Below are positions 1 to 13,192 of a stretch of 64,000 bases of DNA, in pieces. Source of the DNA: Streptomyces sp. NBC_00223 (GTDB lineage Bacteria; Actinomycetota; Actinomycetes; Streptomycetales; Streptomycetaceae); contig NZ_CP108109.1 of NCBI RefSeq assembly GCF_036199905.1, positions 1,860,001 through 1,924,000 of the forward strand, written 5' to 3'. The notes below the pieces were generated by a model, which made no database searches, had not been told where the DNA came from, and was given only the letters and a program-made list of their open reading frames with translations. The first letter of the stretch is position 1. The number at the start of each line of letters is the position of its first letter. The position numbers and the translations under genes were made by a program.

Positions 1-1542
1 TCGCGGCTCGCGGAGATGTACGCCGACGCCGGGGACCACGTACGCGCGCTGGAGATCACCGCCGCCGCGCTGCCCGCCCTGGAGAAGGCGATCGGTCCGG
101 AACACCCCGCGGTGCTGCGCCTGCGTGGGCACGAGGCCTGGTGGAGGTTCCGGTCCGGTGACTTCGCGGGGGCCGTCTCCGCGCTGCGGACCCTGCTCGA
201 CATCGAGTCGTGCGCGCTGGGCCCCGACCACGAGAGCACCCTGGTGACCCGGGGCCGGCTGGCCCGCGCGCTGCGCAAGGCCGGGGAGCCGGGAGAGGCG
301 GCGGTCCAGGCGCGGCTGCGGCTCGACGGCCTGATCCGGTCCCGTGGTCCCCGGGACAAGGAGGTACCGAAGGCCCGCGCGTCACTCGTCGCGCTGCTCA
401 GGGCGGCCGGGGAGCACGACGCGGCCGTGGAACAGGCGGGCCTGCTGGTCACGGAGAGCACGGAGACCCTCGGCGCCGACCATCCGGCGACGCTCGACGC
501 CCGCGACACGCTCGCCGCGGCGCAGGGTGGCGCCGGGCACACCGAGCGGGCGCTCGCCACCTTGCGGGCGCTGCTGGCCGACCGGATCGCGCTCCAGGGG
601 CCCACTCACCCCGAGACCCTGGTCTGCCGCGGCGATCTGGCCCACCGTCTGGGGGAATCGGGGGATACGGCGGGGGCCCGGGACCTGTTCGAGGAATTGC
701 TGACGGACAGCCTGGCGGTGCTCGGCCCCCGCGACGAGCGCACCTTCGACATCAGGGCGGACCTGGCCCGGTGGCGCGACGCGGCCGGTGACGTCCGAGG
801 GGCCGCCGAGGTGAACGAGGCGCTGCTCGCCGATCTCGTAGAGGTGTTCGGCGAGCGGAACTCGGCAGTGGTCGCGGCCCGCGCGTTGCTGGCGAGGCGG
901 CTGGACGTCCTGGGCGAGCACGCCGAGGCGGCACGGGTGACCGCGGCGCTGCTCCGGGCGGCCCTGGACGGTCCGGGCACCTCCCCCGCGAGCGTGGTGG
1001 AGATCCGGCAGGCGCTGGTCACCCGGCGGGAGAACGCCGACGACCCGGCGGGCGCGTACGCCGCCGCGCTCCCGCTTGTCGAGGATCTGACCCGGCTGCG
1101 CGGCCCGGACGATCCGGCCACCCTGACGGAACGTGCCCACGCGGCCGAACTCCGGTGGCGGAGCGGTGAGGACGCCGAGGCGCTGACGGAACTCCTCGCC
1201 GTGGTCGGCCCGTTCACCGCGGTGTTCGGCCCCGACGCCGTGCCCACCCTCTCGGTCCGCAATCTGATCGCGGTGCTGCACGGCACGACGGTCGGGCCTG
1301 ACCGGGCCGTCGATCTGTTCGTCCCCCTCGTCGGGGATCTGGTACGCGTCCTCGGCGCCGATCACCCCCACACCCTCAGCAGCCGGCACAGCCTCGCGGA
1401 GTTGCGGGGCCGGGCCGGCGACACCGCGGGAGCCGTCACCGCCTTCGAGGATCTTCTCGCGGACGCGGTACGCGCGCTGGGCGAGTCGCACCCGATCCCG
1501 AAGAAGGCACGCGCGCGCCTGGACCGGTGGCGGGAGGGGTGA
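1..1542 (+). CDS. TPR-repeat protein, 5' end outside window
   Basis: The frame is open to base 1, with codons for SRLAE before the first Met at 16, so this is the C-terminal part of a longer protein and at least 513 residues are visible. It is built of about a dozen 42-residue units with a signature like LGPDHPxTLxxRxxLA, which matches the kinesin-light-chain type of tetratricopeptide repeat (TPR_10/TPR_12). In actinomycetes such arrays often form the C-terminus of NB-ARC (STAND) signalling ATPases. The N-terminal domain that would prove this lies outside the window, so the function stays open. Protein-protein interaction scaffolding in the cytoplasm is the likely role. No signal peptide or membrane segment is visible in this part. 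A stem-loop follows five bases after the stop. Confidence 0.85.
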   Translation, partial: SRLAEMYADAGDHVRALEITAAALPALEKAIGPEHPAVLRLRGHEAWWRFRSGDFAGAVSALRTLLDIESCALGPDHESTLVTRGRLARALRKAGEPGEAAVQARLRLDGLIRSRGPRDKEVPKARASLVALLRAAGEHDAAVEQAGLLVTESTETLGADHPATLDARDTLAAAQGGAGHTERALATLRALLADRIALQGPTHPETLVCRGDLAHRLGESGDTAGARDLFEELLTDSLAVLGPRDERTFDIRADLARWRDAAGDVRGAAEVNEALLADLVEVFGERNSAVVAARALLARRLDVLGEHAEAARVTAALLRAALDGPGTSPASVVEIRQALVTRRENADDPAGAYAAALPLVEDLTRLRGPDDPATLTERAHAAELRWRSGEDAEALTELLAVVGPFTAVFGPDAVPTLSVRNLIAVLHGTTVGPDRAVDLFVPLVGDLVRVLGADHPHTLSSRHSLAELRGRAGDTAGAVTAFEDLLADAVRALGESHPIPKKARARLDRWREG

Positions 1543-1546
1543 AGGA

Positions 1547-1572
1547 GGCGCCGCCCGCACCGAGGCGGCGCC
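1547..1572 (+). terminator. Stem-loop after TPR gene
   Basis: Perfect 9-bp arms (GGCGCCGCC at 1547-1555 and GGCGGCGCC at 1564-1572) with an 8-base loop lie just after the TPR stop codon. There is no clear U-tract, which is common for Streptomyces terminators. It sits between convergent genes and may serve both. Confidence 0.55.
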
Positions 1573-1618
1573 CACCCACAACCCGCAGGGCAGCAGCCGC
1601 TCGGCCACGCTCAGTCGC

Positions 1619-2107
1619 TCAGAGCGTGGCCGGGATGCGCAGAAGCATCTTGACGTGGTCGTCCTCGCGCCCGTCCTCTTCCCAGCCCTGACGGACGTAG
1701 AAGGCGCGGGCGCGGGCGTTGGGGGCGAAGACCTCAAGGCGGGCGGTGGTGAGCTTGGCGGCGTGCCACACCGCGACGCATCCCCGGTGCAGCGCCGTAC
1801 CGGTGCCGGTGCGCCACACCTCGGGGTCGATGTGGAAGTGCATCAGCTTGTCCCCGTCGAACCTGGCCCCGACCACGGCGAAGCCGACGACGTGATCGCG
1901 GCGGGTGGCGCAGAGCACGGTGTACTCGCGCGAGAGGATCGCCCGCTCGGTCCCCTGCCGCTGGCGTTCCAGCTCCTCGGGGCCGCCGTACGCCTCGGTC
2001 GCCAGATGACCCCTGTAGTACGTCGCCCGCGCGCGGGCATGGACATCACAAATGGCGTCCAGGTCCTCGATGACGGCAGGTCTGATCACGACGTGCTGGG
2101 TGCTCAT
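1619..2107 (-). CDS. GNAT-family N-acetyltransferase
   Basis: This 162-residue protein has the size and layout of a single GNAT domain, which transfers an acetyl group from acetyl-CoA to an amine. The N-terminal strand VVIRPAVIEDLDAI and the acetyl-CoA pyrophosphate-binding loop in the segment HIDPEVWRTGTGTALHRG (R-T-G-T-G-T, the Q/RxxGxG/A motif, about residues 95-112) are visible. A typical C-terminal motif follows: LEVFAPNARARAFYVRQGW, where the N-x-x-A-x-x-F-Y pattern is a GNAT hallmark. The substrate cannot be read from the sequence. It is convergent with the TPR gene and separated from the pullulanase gene by a terminator, so it is probably transcribed alone. The ATG at 2107 is the only sensible start. 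Confidence 0.9.
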   Translation of the reverse strand: MSTQHVVIRPAVIEDLDAICDVHARARATYYRGHLATEAYGGPEELERQRQGTERAILSREYTVLCATRRDHVVGFAVVGARFDGDKLMHFHIDPEVWRTGTGTALHRGCVAVWHAAKLTTARLEVFAPNARARAFYVRQGWEEDGREDDHVKMLLRIPATL

Positions 2108-2266
2108 GGGTACATGGACGCGCGGCGTGCCGGGTTGGTTCCCGTCCGTGGGCGCGTCGGGGCAAACGTGTCCGAGAACACCCGTCCGGGTGTCCGCCCG
2201 GCCGGAACCGACCCTACGCAGCGGCCGTTCCCGCGGCCACGCCCACGCCCGAAGGACCCCGTCACG

Positions 2267-2309
2267 CGTCGGGCCGGCCCCGGGGACAAGGTCCGGGTCC
2301 GGCCCGACG
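2267..2309 (-). terminator. Terminator downstream of pullulanase gene
   Basis: Perfect 11-bp inverted arms CGTCGGGCCGG (2267-2277) and CCGGCCCGACG (2299-2309) enclose a GC-rich loop of 21 bases. The hairpin lies 17 bases past the stop codon of the leftward-read pullulanase gene. Confidence 0.65.
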
Positions 2310-2325
2310 GGCGGTACGGCCGGGG

Positions 2326-7782
<5,457 letters not shown>

Positions 7783-7902
7783 GGGCAGGGCTCCTTGCGT
7801 TCTCCGTCCACGGGACGGACGTATGAGGGAGTGCGCTCGCGGCCGGAACCCACGCGCATGAGCCGGTCGCACGTCCGGCGCGGTGGCCGGACCTGTGGCG
7901 GG

Positions 7903-7943
7903 ACGCTATCCCTCCGGAGAGGATTTCAGCAAGACGCTGTAAA
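7903..7943 (-). promoter_or_regulatory. pulA promoter with MalR-like half-site
   Basis: Read on the minus strand, TTGCTG (7932-7927) and TAGCGT (7908-7903) are spaced by 18 bp and form a reasonable promoter. The -35 lies inside TCTTGCTGAA, a CTTGC half-site like those at malE. An imperfect dyad CAGC..GCTG spans 7928-7940. The GH87 gene in this window has a matching TTGCTG-N18-TAGGGT promoter. Confidence 0.5.
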
Positions 7944-7986
7944 GAATTCCAGCGGGAGTTGCCGGAAGGGACGCCAAGGGTCCTGG

Positions 7987-9564
7987 TCAGGCCCCGTAGA
8001 CCGTACGGACGTTGGGGCGCGGCGCGGGGTGGTGGTGCGCCGCGGGGCCGGCGGCGAAGGCGCGCAGGACGTTCTCGGTGGCCCGGGTGACGAAGGCGCC
8101 GGTACGGGCGTCCATGCCGTGGTCGCGGCCGTCGTCACGGGTGCCCGCCATCAGCCCCTCGACCCACCGCATCGTCCCGGACGCGAAGACACCCGCGCCG
8201 CTCGGCACCGTGTAGTACGCCGAATCCGCGTGGCTGCGGCGCCCGTTGCACACCAGCGGCGAGTGGGCGACGATCTCCAGCTTCTCCGAGGGCGCGTGGT
8301 AGCCGGGGTCGACCCGGTCGTACTCCACCCCGACCAGATGGTCGAAGGACTCGCCCGGCCGGACCCCGGTGCCTTCGAAGATCCAGTGGTCCGCGCTGTG
8401 CACGACGTAGGGGGCGTCGGTGGGGAAGCCCTCGTAGATCACGCCGGTCAGGGTGGACTCCGGGTCGGCGCCGGGGCGGACCCGGAAGTCGGTGGTGGCC
8501 ATGGTGGGGTGGTGGGCGAGATACGGGTCGTCGGACCAGTCGGTCTTGTAGCAGACGACCGTACGGACGCCCCCGCCGTCCGGCCCGGGTTCGAGGCGGA
8601 CCCGGCGGAAGCAGGTGTTGGCGCCGAGGAAGGCCAGATTGGTCCCGGCGTCGCGTGCCGCGGTGACATGCCGCCGCTGCTCGGGCGTCCAGTACTCGTC
8701 GTGCCCGAGTGCGACCGCCGTGGTGGCGCCGCGCAGCACGGAGGGGTCGAGGTGGACGTCGACGCCGGTCGTGTACGCCAGCGGGATGCCGAGGCGTTCG
8801 GCGAGCACCACCGCGGCCCGCTCGTAGACCATGAACTTCTCCGCGCCGTTCCTGTCGTACGGCCGGTCGAAGCCGACGCTCAGCGAGCGGACCGAGTACC
8901 GGCCGTCGCGGCCCTGGTAGAGGCTGTAACCGCCCCACTGGTTGTACGCCTGCCAGGTCGCGGGGGCGTGCATCAGCAGCGTGCGGCCGTGGGCGGCCGC
9001 CGAGCGGACGACCATCGGGACGTACCGCTGGTGGCCGCTGTCCGCGTCGAGCCGCAGCAGGTACGCGCCCTCCGGCCAGCCCTCGGTGCGGACCTCCAGG
9101 CTGCGGTCCCAGCCGGCCCGGACGGTACGGGTGTCGGCGGTCGGCCGCCCGCGGCGCTGTGTCCGGCCGGGCACCCGGTCCGAGGCCCAGACCAGCCGGG
9201 CCTGCGCGCCGCCGTACCAGCCGATCCGGAAGGCGGAGACCCGGAAGCCGGGCGCGGTGGTCGACACGTGGAGCCCGAAGGTCTCGCCCGGCAGGACGCT
9301 GACCCGGTCGGTGTAGCCCTCGACCGCGTCGGCCGGGCCGAGTGAACGAATGTGCCAGTCGGCGTCGCCCGGCCGCTGTTGCTCGGCGGGGGTCCGGTGG
9401 GGCGCGGTGCCGGGCTTGGCGCCGTGGCCGCCCGGGTCGCACCCGGCCACGGCCCCTGCGGCGACACCGGCGGCGCCGGCCGCGACGGCGCCGAGGAAGT
9501 GCCTGCGGTCCAGCGCCTCGCCGCCCGCCTCCTGGTGATCGCGCAGTGCCGCGTCCTCGTCCAT
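7987..9564 (-). CDS. Tat-type lipoprotein, N,N-dimethylformamidase large-subunit-like
   Basis: This 525-residue protein begins with a twin-arginine signal (DRRHFLGAVAAGAAG, about residues 19-33) and a lipobox-like AVAGC, so it is probably exported folded and lipid-anchored outside the cell. The rest matches the actinobacterial family with an N,N-dimethylformamidase beta-subunit-like C-terminal fold. Recognisable stretches are FRIGWYGGAQARLVW, TWQAYNQWGGYSLY, VALGHDEYWT (a conserved H-D-E-Y-W block) and LAFLGANTCFRRVR. In the true enzyme this subunit holds the catalytic site that hydrolyses dimethylformamide. Members in Streptomyces are uncharacterised and the substrate is unknown. It lies 205 bp upstream of pulA on the same strand, but pulA has its own promoter, so joint transcription is uncertain. 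The ATG at 9564 has only a weak ribosome site. Confidence 0.8.
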   Translation of the reverse strand: MDEDAALRDHQEAGGEALDRRHFLGAVAAGAAGVAAGAVAGCDPGGHGAKPGTAPHRTPAEQQRPGDADWHIRSLGPADAVEGYTDRVSVLPGETFGLHVSTTAPGFRVSAFRIGWYGGAQARLVWASDRVPGRTQRRGRPTADTRTVRAGWDRSLEVRTEGWPEGAYLLRLDADSGHQRYVPMVVRSAAAHGRTLLMHAPATWQAYNQWGGYSLYQGRDGRYSVRSLSVGFDRPYDRNGAEKFMVYERAAVVLAERLGIPLAYTTGVDVHLDPSVLRGATTAVALGHDEYWTPEQRRHVTAARDAGTNLAFLGANTCFRRVRLEPGPDGGGVRTVVCYKTDWSDDPYLAHHPTMATTDFRVRPGADPESTLTGVIYEGFPTDAPYVVHSADHWIFEGTGVRPGESFDHLVGVEYDRVDPGYHAPSEKLEIVAHSPLVCNGRRSHADSAYYTVPSGAGVFASGTMRWVEGLMAGTRDDGRDHGMDARTGAFVTRATENVLRAFAAGPAAHHHPAPRPNVRTVYGA

Positions 9565-9740
9565 CCCACCGTTCCCGTCCCGGCCGCCCGCCGAAGTGTC
9601 CTCGCCCCCGATCCTCCGCCGCCACGCCGCCGCGGACGACCCGGGGCACCCAAGCCGGCGACCGCCGTCCGGGCCCGGCCGGCCGCCGGACCCGCGCCGG
9701 GCGGCCGGACCCGCGGCGGGCGCCGGGAAATTGCGCGCAC

Positions 9741-9780
9741 CCTCAGGTCTTCCTCAGGTCTTCCTCAGGTCTTCCTCAAT
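9741..9780 (+). repeat. 11-bp direct-repeat array (response-regulator-type site)
   Basis: The unit CCTCAGGTCTT occurs three times head to tail (9741-9751, 9752-9762, 9763-9773) and is followed by a partial fourth copy CCTCAAT. An exact 11-bp period puts each copy on the same face of the helix, as in OmpR/PhoB-family binding sites. It ends 37 bp upstream of a TAGGGT -10 element. Confidence 0.75.
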
Positions 9781-9794
9781 TCCGCCCGCTTTTC

Positions 9795-9823
9795 GCTCAT
9801 TCGGCCGCCCTGCGGTCTAGGGT
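9795..9823 (+). promoter_or_regulatory. Promoter of small lipoprotein gene
   Basis: A good -10 element, TAGGGT, is at 9818-9823. At the expected -35 position (9795-9800) the bases are GCTCAT, a poor match. Together with the direct repeats just upstream this suggests an activator-dependent promoter. The rest of the 9565-9899 gap is plain GC-rich sequence. Confidence 0.5.
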
Positions 9824-9899
9824 CCTTCGTACGGGGAATCCCGTCGGACACCACGGCGTTTTCCGCGGGTTCCGCCGGATGAGAAGTGGGGGCCTCATC

Positions 9900-10415
9900 G
9901 TGATATCGGTACGCCGATTCCGCCGCGCCGCCGGGCGCTCCCGCGGCCTGCTCCTCGCCGCCCTCCCCCTGGCCGGAGTGGCCGGACTGGCCGGACTGGC
10001 CGCGTGCTCCGGAGCGGGCAGCCCGGCGCCGTCCGGGCCCTCCGCTCGTACCGCCACCGCGTCAGCGACCACCGCCGCCCGGGACTTGGACGCGGCCGCG
10101 AAGCCCGCCGTGGCGCTGGTCGACGGATACACGCCCGACGGCTACGGCGGCTCCCCCACGGCGTCCGGCTACGACTGGGCGAGCGGCGCCGGGCAGGAGA
10201 TCGACGAGACGCTGCCGGGGCATCACCTTTTCCAGATCGCCTGCTCCGGTTCCGGTCCGATCACCGTAAAAGTTTCCGGCCGCTCACCGGGAAAGAACAT
10301 CGCCTGCGGTGACCGTTCCACCGATTTCCCGTTCAGCGGACAATTCCACGCCGTCGTCAACGGCGACCCGGCGGACCCGGGAACGTACGCCTGGCGCATT
10401 CTCGCCGCGCGCTGA
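9900..10415 (+). CDS. Small secreted lipoprotein, unknown function
   Basis: About 171 residues. A basic N-terminus (VRRFRRAAGRSRG), a hydrophobic stretch rich in Leu, Ala and Gly, and the lipobox LAAC-S near residue 35 mark it as a membrane-anchored lipoprotein. A Ser/Ala/Thr-rich linker follows. The mature domain of roughly 110 residues contains DGYTPDGYGGSPTASGYDW and two Cys (in QIACSGSG and KNIACGDRS) that may form a disulphide. I do not recognise the family. The GTG at 9900 follows a G-rich stretch; an ATG at 9879 in the same frame is an alternative. It has its own promoter with the 11-bp repeats and its own terminator, so it is monocistronic and probably under response-regulator control. 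Confidence 0.7.
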   Translation: MISVRRFRRAAGRSRGLLLAALPLAGVAGLAGLAACSGAGSPAPSGPSARTATASATTAARDLDAAAKPAVALVDGYTPDGYGGSPTASGYDWASGAGQEIDETLPGHHLFQIACSGSGPITVKVSGRSPGKNIACGDRSTDFPFSGQFHAVVNGDPADPGTYAWRILAAR

Positions 10416-10426
10416 CCCCTCTCGCG

Positions 10427-10457
10427 GACGGCCCCCGGGACACACCCGGGGGCCGTC
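10427..10457 (+). terminator. Rho-independent-like terminator
   Basis: Perfect 13-bp arms GACGGCCCCCGGG and CCCGGGGGCCGTC flank the loop ACACA and are followed by TTCGTGT. It begins 12 bases after the lipoprotein stop codon and insulates the mal operon from read-through. Confidence 0.85.
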
Positions 10458-10558
10458 TTCGTGTGCCGCCGCACACCCGCCGGGCTCACCCGATCGAGGG
10501 ACGCCCTACCCGGTTCGGACACATGACGTACACGTGCCGGTAACGAGGACATCACGGT

Positions 10559-10621
10559 TGCAGGATCTTGCAGAAAGTTTCTTGCAGCCTCTTTCGCAAG
10601 ACATTGCATCGCTGTTACGTT
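10559..10621 (+). promoter_or_regulatory. malE promoter with multiple LacI-type (MalR) half-sites
   Basis: Half-sites of the form CTTGCAG or its complement occur at 10559 (TTGCAG), 10567-10573 (CTTGCAG), 10581-10587 (CTTGCAG), 10596-10600 (GCAAG) and 10604-10608 (TTGCA). CTTGC at 10581 and GCAAG at 10596 form an inverted pair. A probable promoter is TTTCGC (10592-10597), N18, TACGTT (10616-10621), so the operators cover the -35 region and block it in the absence of inducer. CTTGC-type motifs are the known targets of MalR/Reg1 in Streptomyces. The rest of the gap 10416-10713 holds only the terminator and a leader of about 90 bases. Confidence 0.75.
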
Positions 10622-10713
10622 CTGCCCCAGCCCGACCGGACGCATGGGGACGGGATGGTCGGCCCCCACGCAGACCAGGGCGAACGCGCACTTCCCTCAT
10701 CAAGGAGTCAGGT

Positions 10714-12015
10714 ATGCGACGCGGCATATCCGCCGTGGCGATGGCAGCGGCCATCGTTCTCGGGATCACCGCCTGTGGCGGCGGCAACGGCAGTGGCGAC
10801 AAGAAGGACAGCGGGAGCGAGGCGAAGGACCCGGCCGCGGTGTCGGGCACCGTCACCTACTGGGACACCTCGGACGCCAAGACCGAAGCCCCCACGTACC
10901 AGGCGCTGATCAAGGACTTCGAGGCGAAGTACCCGAAGATCAAGGTCAACTACCAGAACGTGGACTTCACCACCGTCGAGCAGAAGTTCAAGGCCGCCGC
11001 GCAGAGCGGCAAGGGCGCGCCCGACGTGATCCGTACCGATGTCGGCCTGATCCCCGAGTACGCGTCGCTGCACTACATCGCCCCGCTGGACGGCACCGCC
11101 GCCCTCTCCGACACCTCGGACTTCCTGGCCGGTCCGCTGAGCACGGGCAAGTACGAGGACAAGACCTACGGCGTGCCCTCGGTCACCGACACCCTCGGCC
11201 TGCTCTACAACAAGAAGATCTTCGCCCAGGCCGGCATCAGCGCGCCGCCGACCACCTGGGACGAGCTGATCGCGGACTCCGCGGCGATCAAGGCGAAGGT
11301 GCCCGGCGTGGCCGGCACGTACATGAACCCCGACGCCTACTTCCTGCTGCCGTTCCTCTTCGGCGAGGGCGCCGACCTGGCCGACCCGTCGGCCAAGAAG
11401 GTCACCGTCAACTCGCCGGAGGCCGTCAAGGCCGTCACCGAGGCGAAGAAGGTCAACGACACCTCCGGTCTGAAGATCGACTTCGCCAGCGCGTACGACA
11501 ACATGCAGACCTCGTTCAAGACCGGCAAGGTCGCCATGCTGATCCAGGGCCCCTGGTCCGTCAGCGACGACCTGACCGGCTCGGCCTTCACCGACAAGGC
11601 GAACCTCGGCTACGCGCCCGTCCCGGCCGGCTCCACCGGCAAGGCGCTGGCCCCGACCGGCGGCCACGACCTGGCGGTCTACCAGGGCTCGAAGAGCCTG
11701 GACGCGGCCTACCTGTTCACGCAGTTCATGACCTCGTCCGCGAGCCAGCAGCAGATCGCGCTGAAGAACGGCACCCTGCCGACCCGTACCTCCGCCTACA
11801 CCGCCGAGGTCACCGCCAACCCGGAGATCGCCGGCTTCAAGCCGATCATGGAGACCGCCCGGCCCCGCGTCGCGCTCCCGCAGGTCGGCAGCCTCTTCAC
11901 CCCGCTCCAGCAGCAGTACATCAAGATCCTCCAGAACCAGACCTCCGTCCAGGACGGACTCGACGCGGCCGCCAAGGAGTTCGGCAAGCTGCTGCCCGAC
12001 TACTCCGTCCAGTAA
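10714..12015 (+). CDS. malE: Maltose/maltodextrin-binding lipoprotein of ABC importer
   Basis: A 433-residue extracytoplasmic solute-binding protein (family 1). AAGGAG lies 6 bases before the ATG at 10714, and the signal peptide ends in the lipobox GITAC-G, so the mature protein is lipid-anchored. The mature start VTYWDTSDAKTEAPTYQAL and the segment GKGAPDVIRTDVGLIPEYA closely resemble Streptomyces MalE as I remember it. Later blocks such as YGVPSVTDTLGLLYNKKIF and MLIQGPWSVSDDL are typical of maltodextrin-binding proteins. It captures maltose and maltodextrins released by pullulanase and amylases and hands them to MalF/MalG. A large stem-loop separates it from malF and could favour malE expression. 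The operator region upstream places it under the LacI-type regulator. Confidence 0.93.
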   Translation: MRRGISAVAMAAAIVLGITACGGGNGSGDKKDSGSEAKDPAAVSGTVTYWDTSDAKTEAPTYQALIKDFEAKYPKIKVNYQNVDFTTVEQKFKAAAQSGKGAPDVIRTDVGLIPEYASLHYIAPLDGTAALSDTSDFLAGPLSTGKYEDKTYGVPSVTDTLGLLYNKKIFAQAGISAPPTTWDELIADSAAIKAKVPGVAGTYMNPDAYFLLPFLFGEGADLADPSAKKVTVNSPEAVKAVTEAKKVNDTSGLKIDFASAYDNMQTSFKTGKVAMLIQGPWSVSDDLTGSAFTDKANLGYAPVPAGSTGKALAPTGGHDLAVYQGSKSLDAAYLFTQFMTSSASQQQIALKNGTLPTRTSAYTAEVTANPEIAGFKPIMETARPRVALPQVGSLFTPLQQQYIKILQNQTSVQDGLDAAAKEFGKLLPDYSVQ

Positions 12016-12029
12016 CCGCTCCCGAATCT

Positions 12030-12100
12030 CCGGACCGGCCGGCCGGGGCCCCGCCCGACTCAGGGCGTACGGGGCCCACGCGCCCGGCCGGCCGGTCCGG
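12030..12100 (+). terminator. Large intercistronic stem-loop between malE and malF
   Basis: The arms at 12030-12047 and 12083-12100 are perfect 18-bp complements, and the loop itself holds a further GGCCCC/GGGGCC stem. It lies 15 bases past the malE stop and 80 bases before malF. It probably acts as a partial terminator or 3' stabiliser, so that binding protein exceeds permease. Confidence 0.8.
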
Positions 12101-12180
12101 TCAGCTCAGGTCACACCGGGCCGGGCCCCGACGGGCCGGGCCGCATCAGTAGCCGCCAGCACGCAAAGAGCCGAGGAGCG

Positions 12181-13179
12181 ATGACCACCGCCACCGTCGA
12201 CAAACCCGCCCGGGACCAGGGTCCCCGGGCTCCCCGGGCCCCCCGGCCGGGACTTCTGACGTCGATCAGACGGTCCTGGGACAAGCACTGGTACGCCTGG
12301 GCCATGATCGCCCCGGTCGTCATCGTGATCGGTGTCCTGGTCATGTACCCGCTGGTGTACGGGATCTATCTGTCCTTCACCAACGCCACCGAGTCCAATG
12401 TCGCCAAGAACATCGGCCCGGTGCACATCGACGCCACGTACCACTTCGTCGGTCTGCACAACTACTGGCAGATCCTCTCCGGCCAGGACGGCGACTTCTA
12501 CCCGCGCCTTGAGTGGACGATCGTCTGGACGGTCTCCTGCGTCGCGATCACCTACGCCATCGGGCTCGGCATGGCGATGCTGCTCAACCGCCCGGTCAGG
12601 TTCCGGCTGTTCTACCGGCTGGCGCTGATCCTGCCGTGGGCGGTCCCGGCGTTCATCGGCGTCTTCGCCTGGCGGCTGATGTTCAACTCGCAGTACGGCG
12701 TCTTCAACGACGTGATCACCTCCTTCGGACTGCCGTCCCAGGACTGGCTGGGCACGCCCTTCGCCCAGAAGATCGCCGTGATCCTGGTGAACATCTGGTG
12801 CGGTGTGCCCTTCATGATGGTCGCCATCCTCGGCGGCCTCCAGTCCATCCCCAACGAGCTGTACGAGGCCAGCGAAATGGACGGCGCCTCGCCCCGGCAG
12901 CGCTTCCTCAATGTGACGCTGCCCGGACTGCGGCCCGTGACCAGCACGGTGATCCTGCTCAGCACCGTATGGACGTTCAACATGTTCCCGATCATCTATC
13001 TGCTGCTCGGCAACAACACGACCGGCGACACGGACATCCTGGTGACGTACGCGTACCAGAAGGCGTTCACCGGGGTGTCCGACTATTCCGGTGCCGCGGC
13101 CTACGGCATCGTCATCCTGCTGATCCTGGTGGCCTTCTCCACGTTCTACCGCCGCCAGTTGAAGTCCGAGCAGAGCTAG
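12181..13179 (+). CDS. malF: Maltose ABC transporter permease MalF
   Basis: 332 residues with a short cytoplasmic N-terminus followed by about six membrane helices, beginning WYAWAMIAPVVIVIGVLVMY. The EAA coupling loop that contacts the ATPase is visible as EASEMDGASPRQRFLNVTLP (about residues 229-248), with the conserved D-G and Pro. It pairs with MalG to form the maltodextrin channel in the cytoplasmic membrane. GAGGAGCG precedes the ATG at 12181. It ends 13 bases before malG, so the two are translated from one message. No ATP-binding subunit follows; in Streptomyces the shared ATPase MsiK, encoded elsewhere, normally energises such importers. Confidence 0.93.
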   Translation: MTTATVDKPARDQGPRAPRAPRPGLLTSIRRSWDKHWYAWAMIAPVVIVIGVLVMYPLVYGIYLSFTNATESNVAKNIGPVHIDATYHFVGLHNYWQILSGQDGDFYPRLEWTIVWTVSCVAITYAIGLGMAMLLNRPVRFRLFYRLALILPWAVPAFIGVFAWRLMFNSQYGVFNDVITSFGLPSQDWLGTPFAQKIAVILVNIWCGVPFMMVAILGGLQSIPNELYEASEMDGASPRQRFLNVTLPGLRPVTSTVILLSTVWTFNMFPIIYLLLGNNTTGDTDILVTYAYQKAFTGVSDYSGAAAYGIVILLILVAFSTFYRRQLKSEQS

Positions 13180-13192
13180 GAGCCGCATCCCC

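Noticed and set aside
9741..9780. The 11-bp repeats as a SARP antibiotic-regulator site
   Set aside because: SARP sites also use 11-bp spacing, but no SARP gene or biosynthetic cluster is near. A general OmpR-family site is the safer reading.
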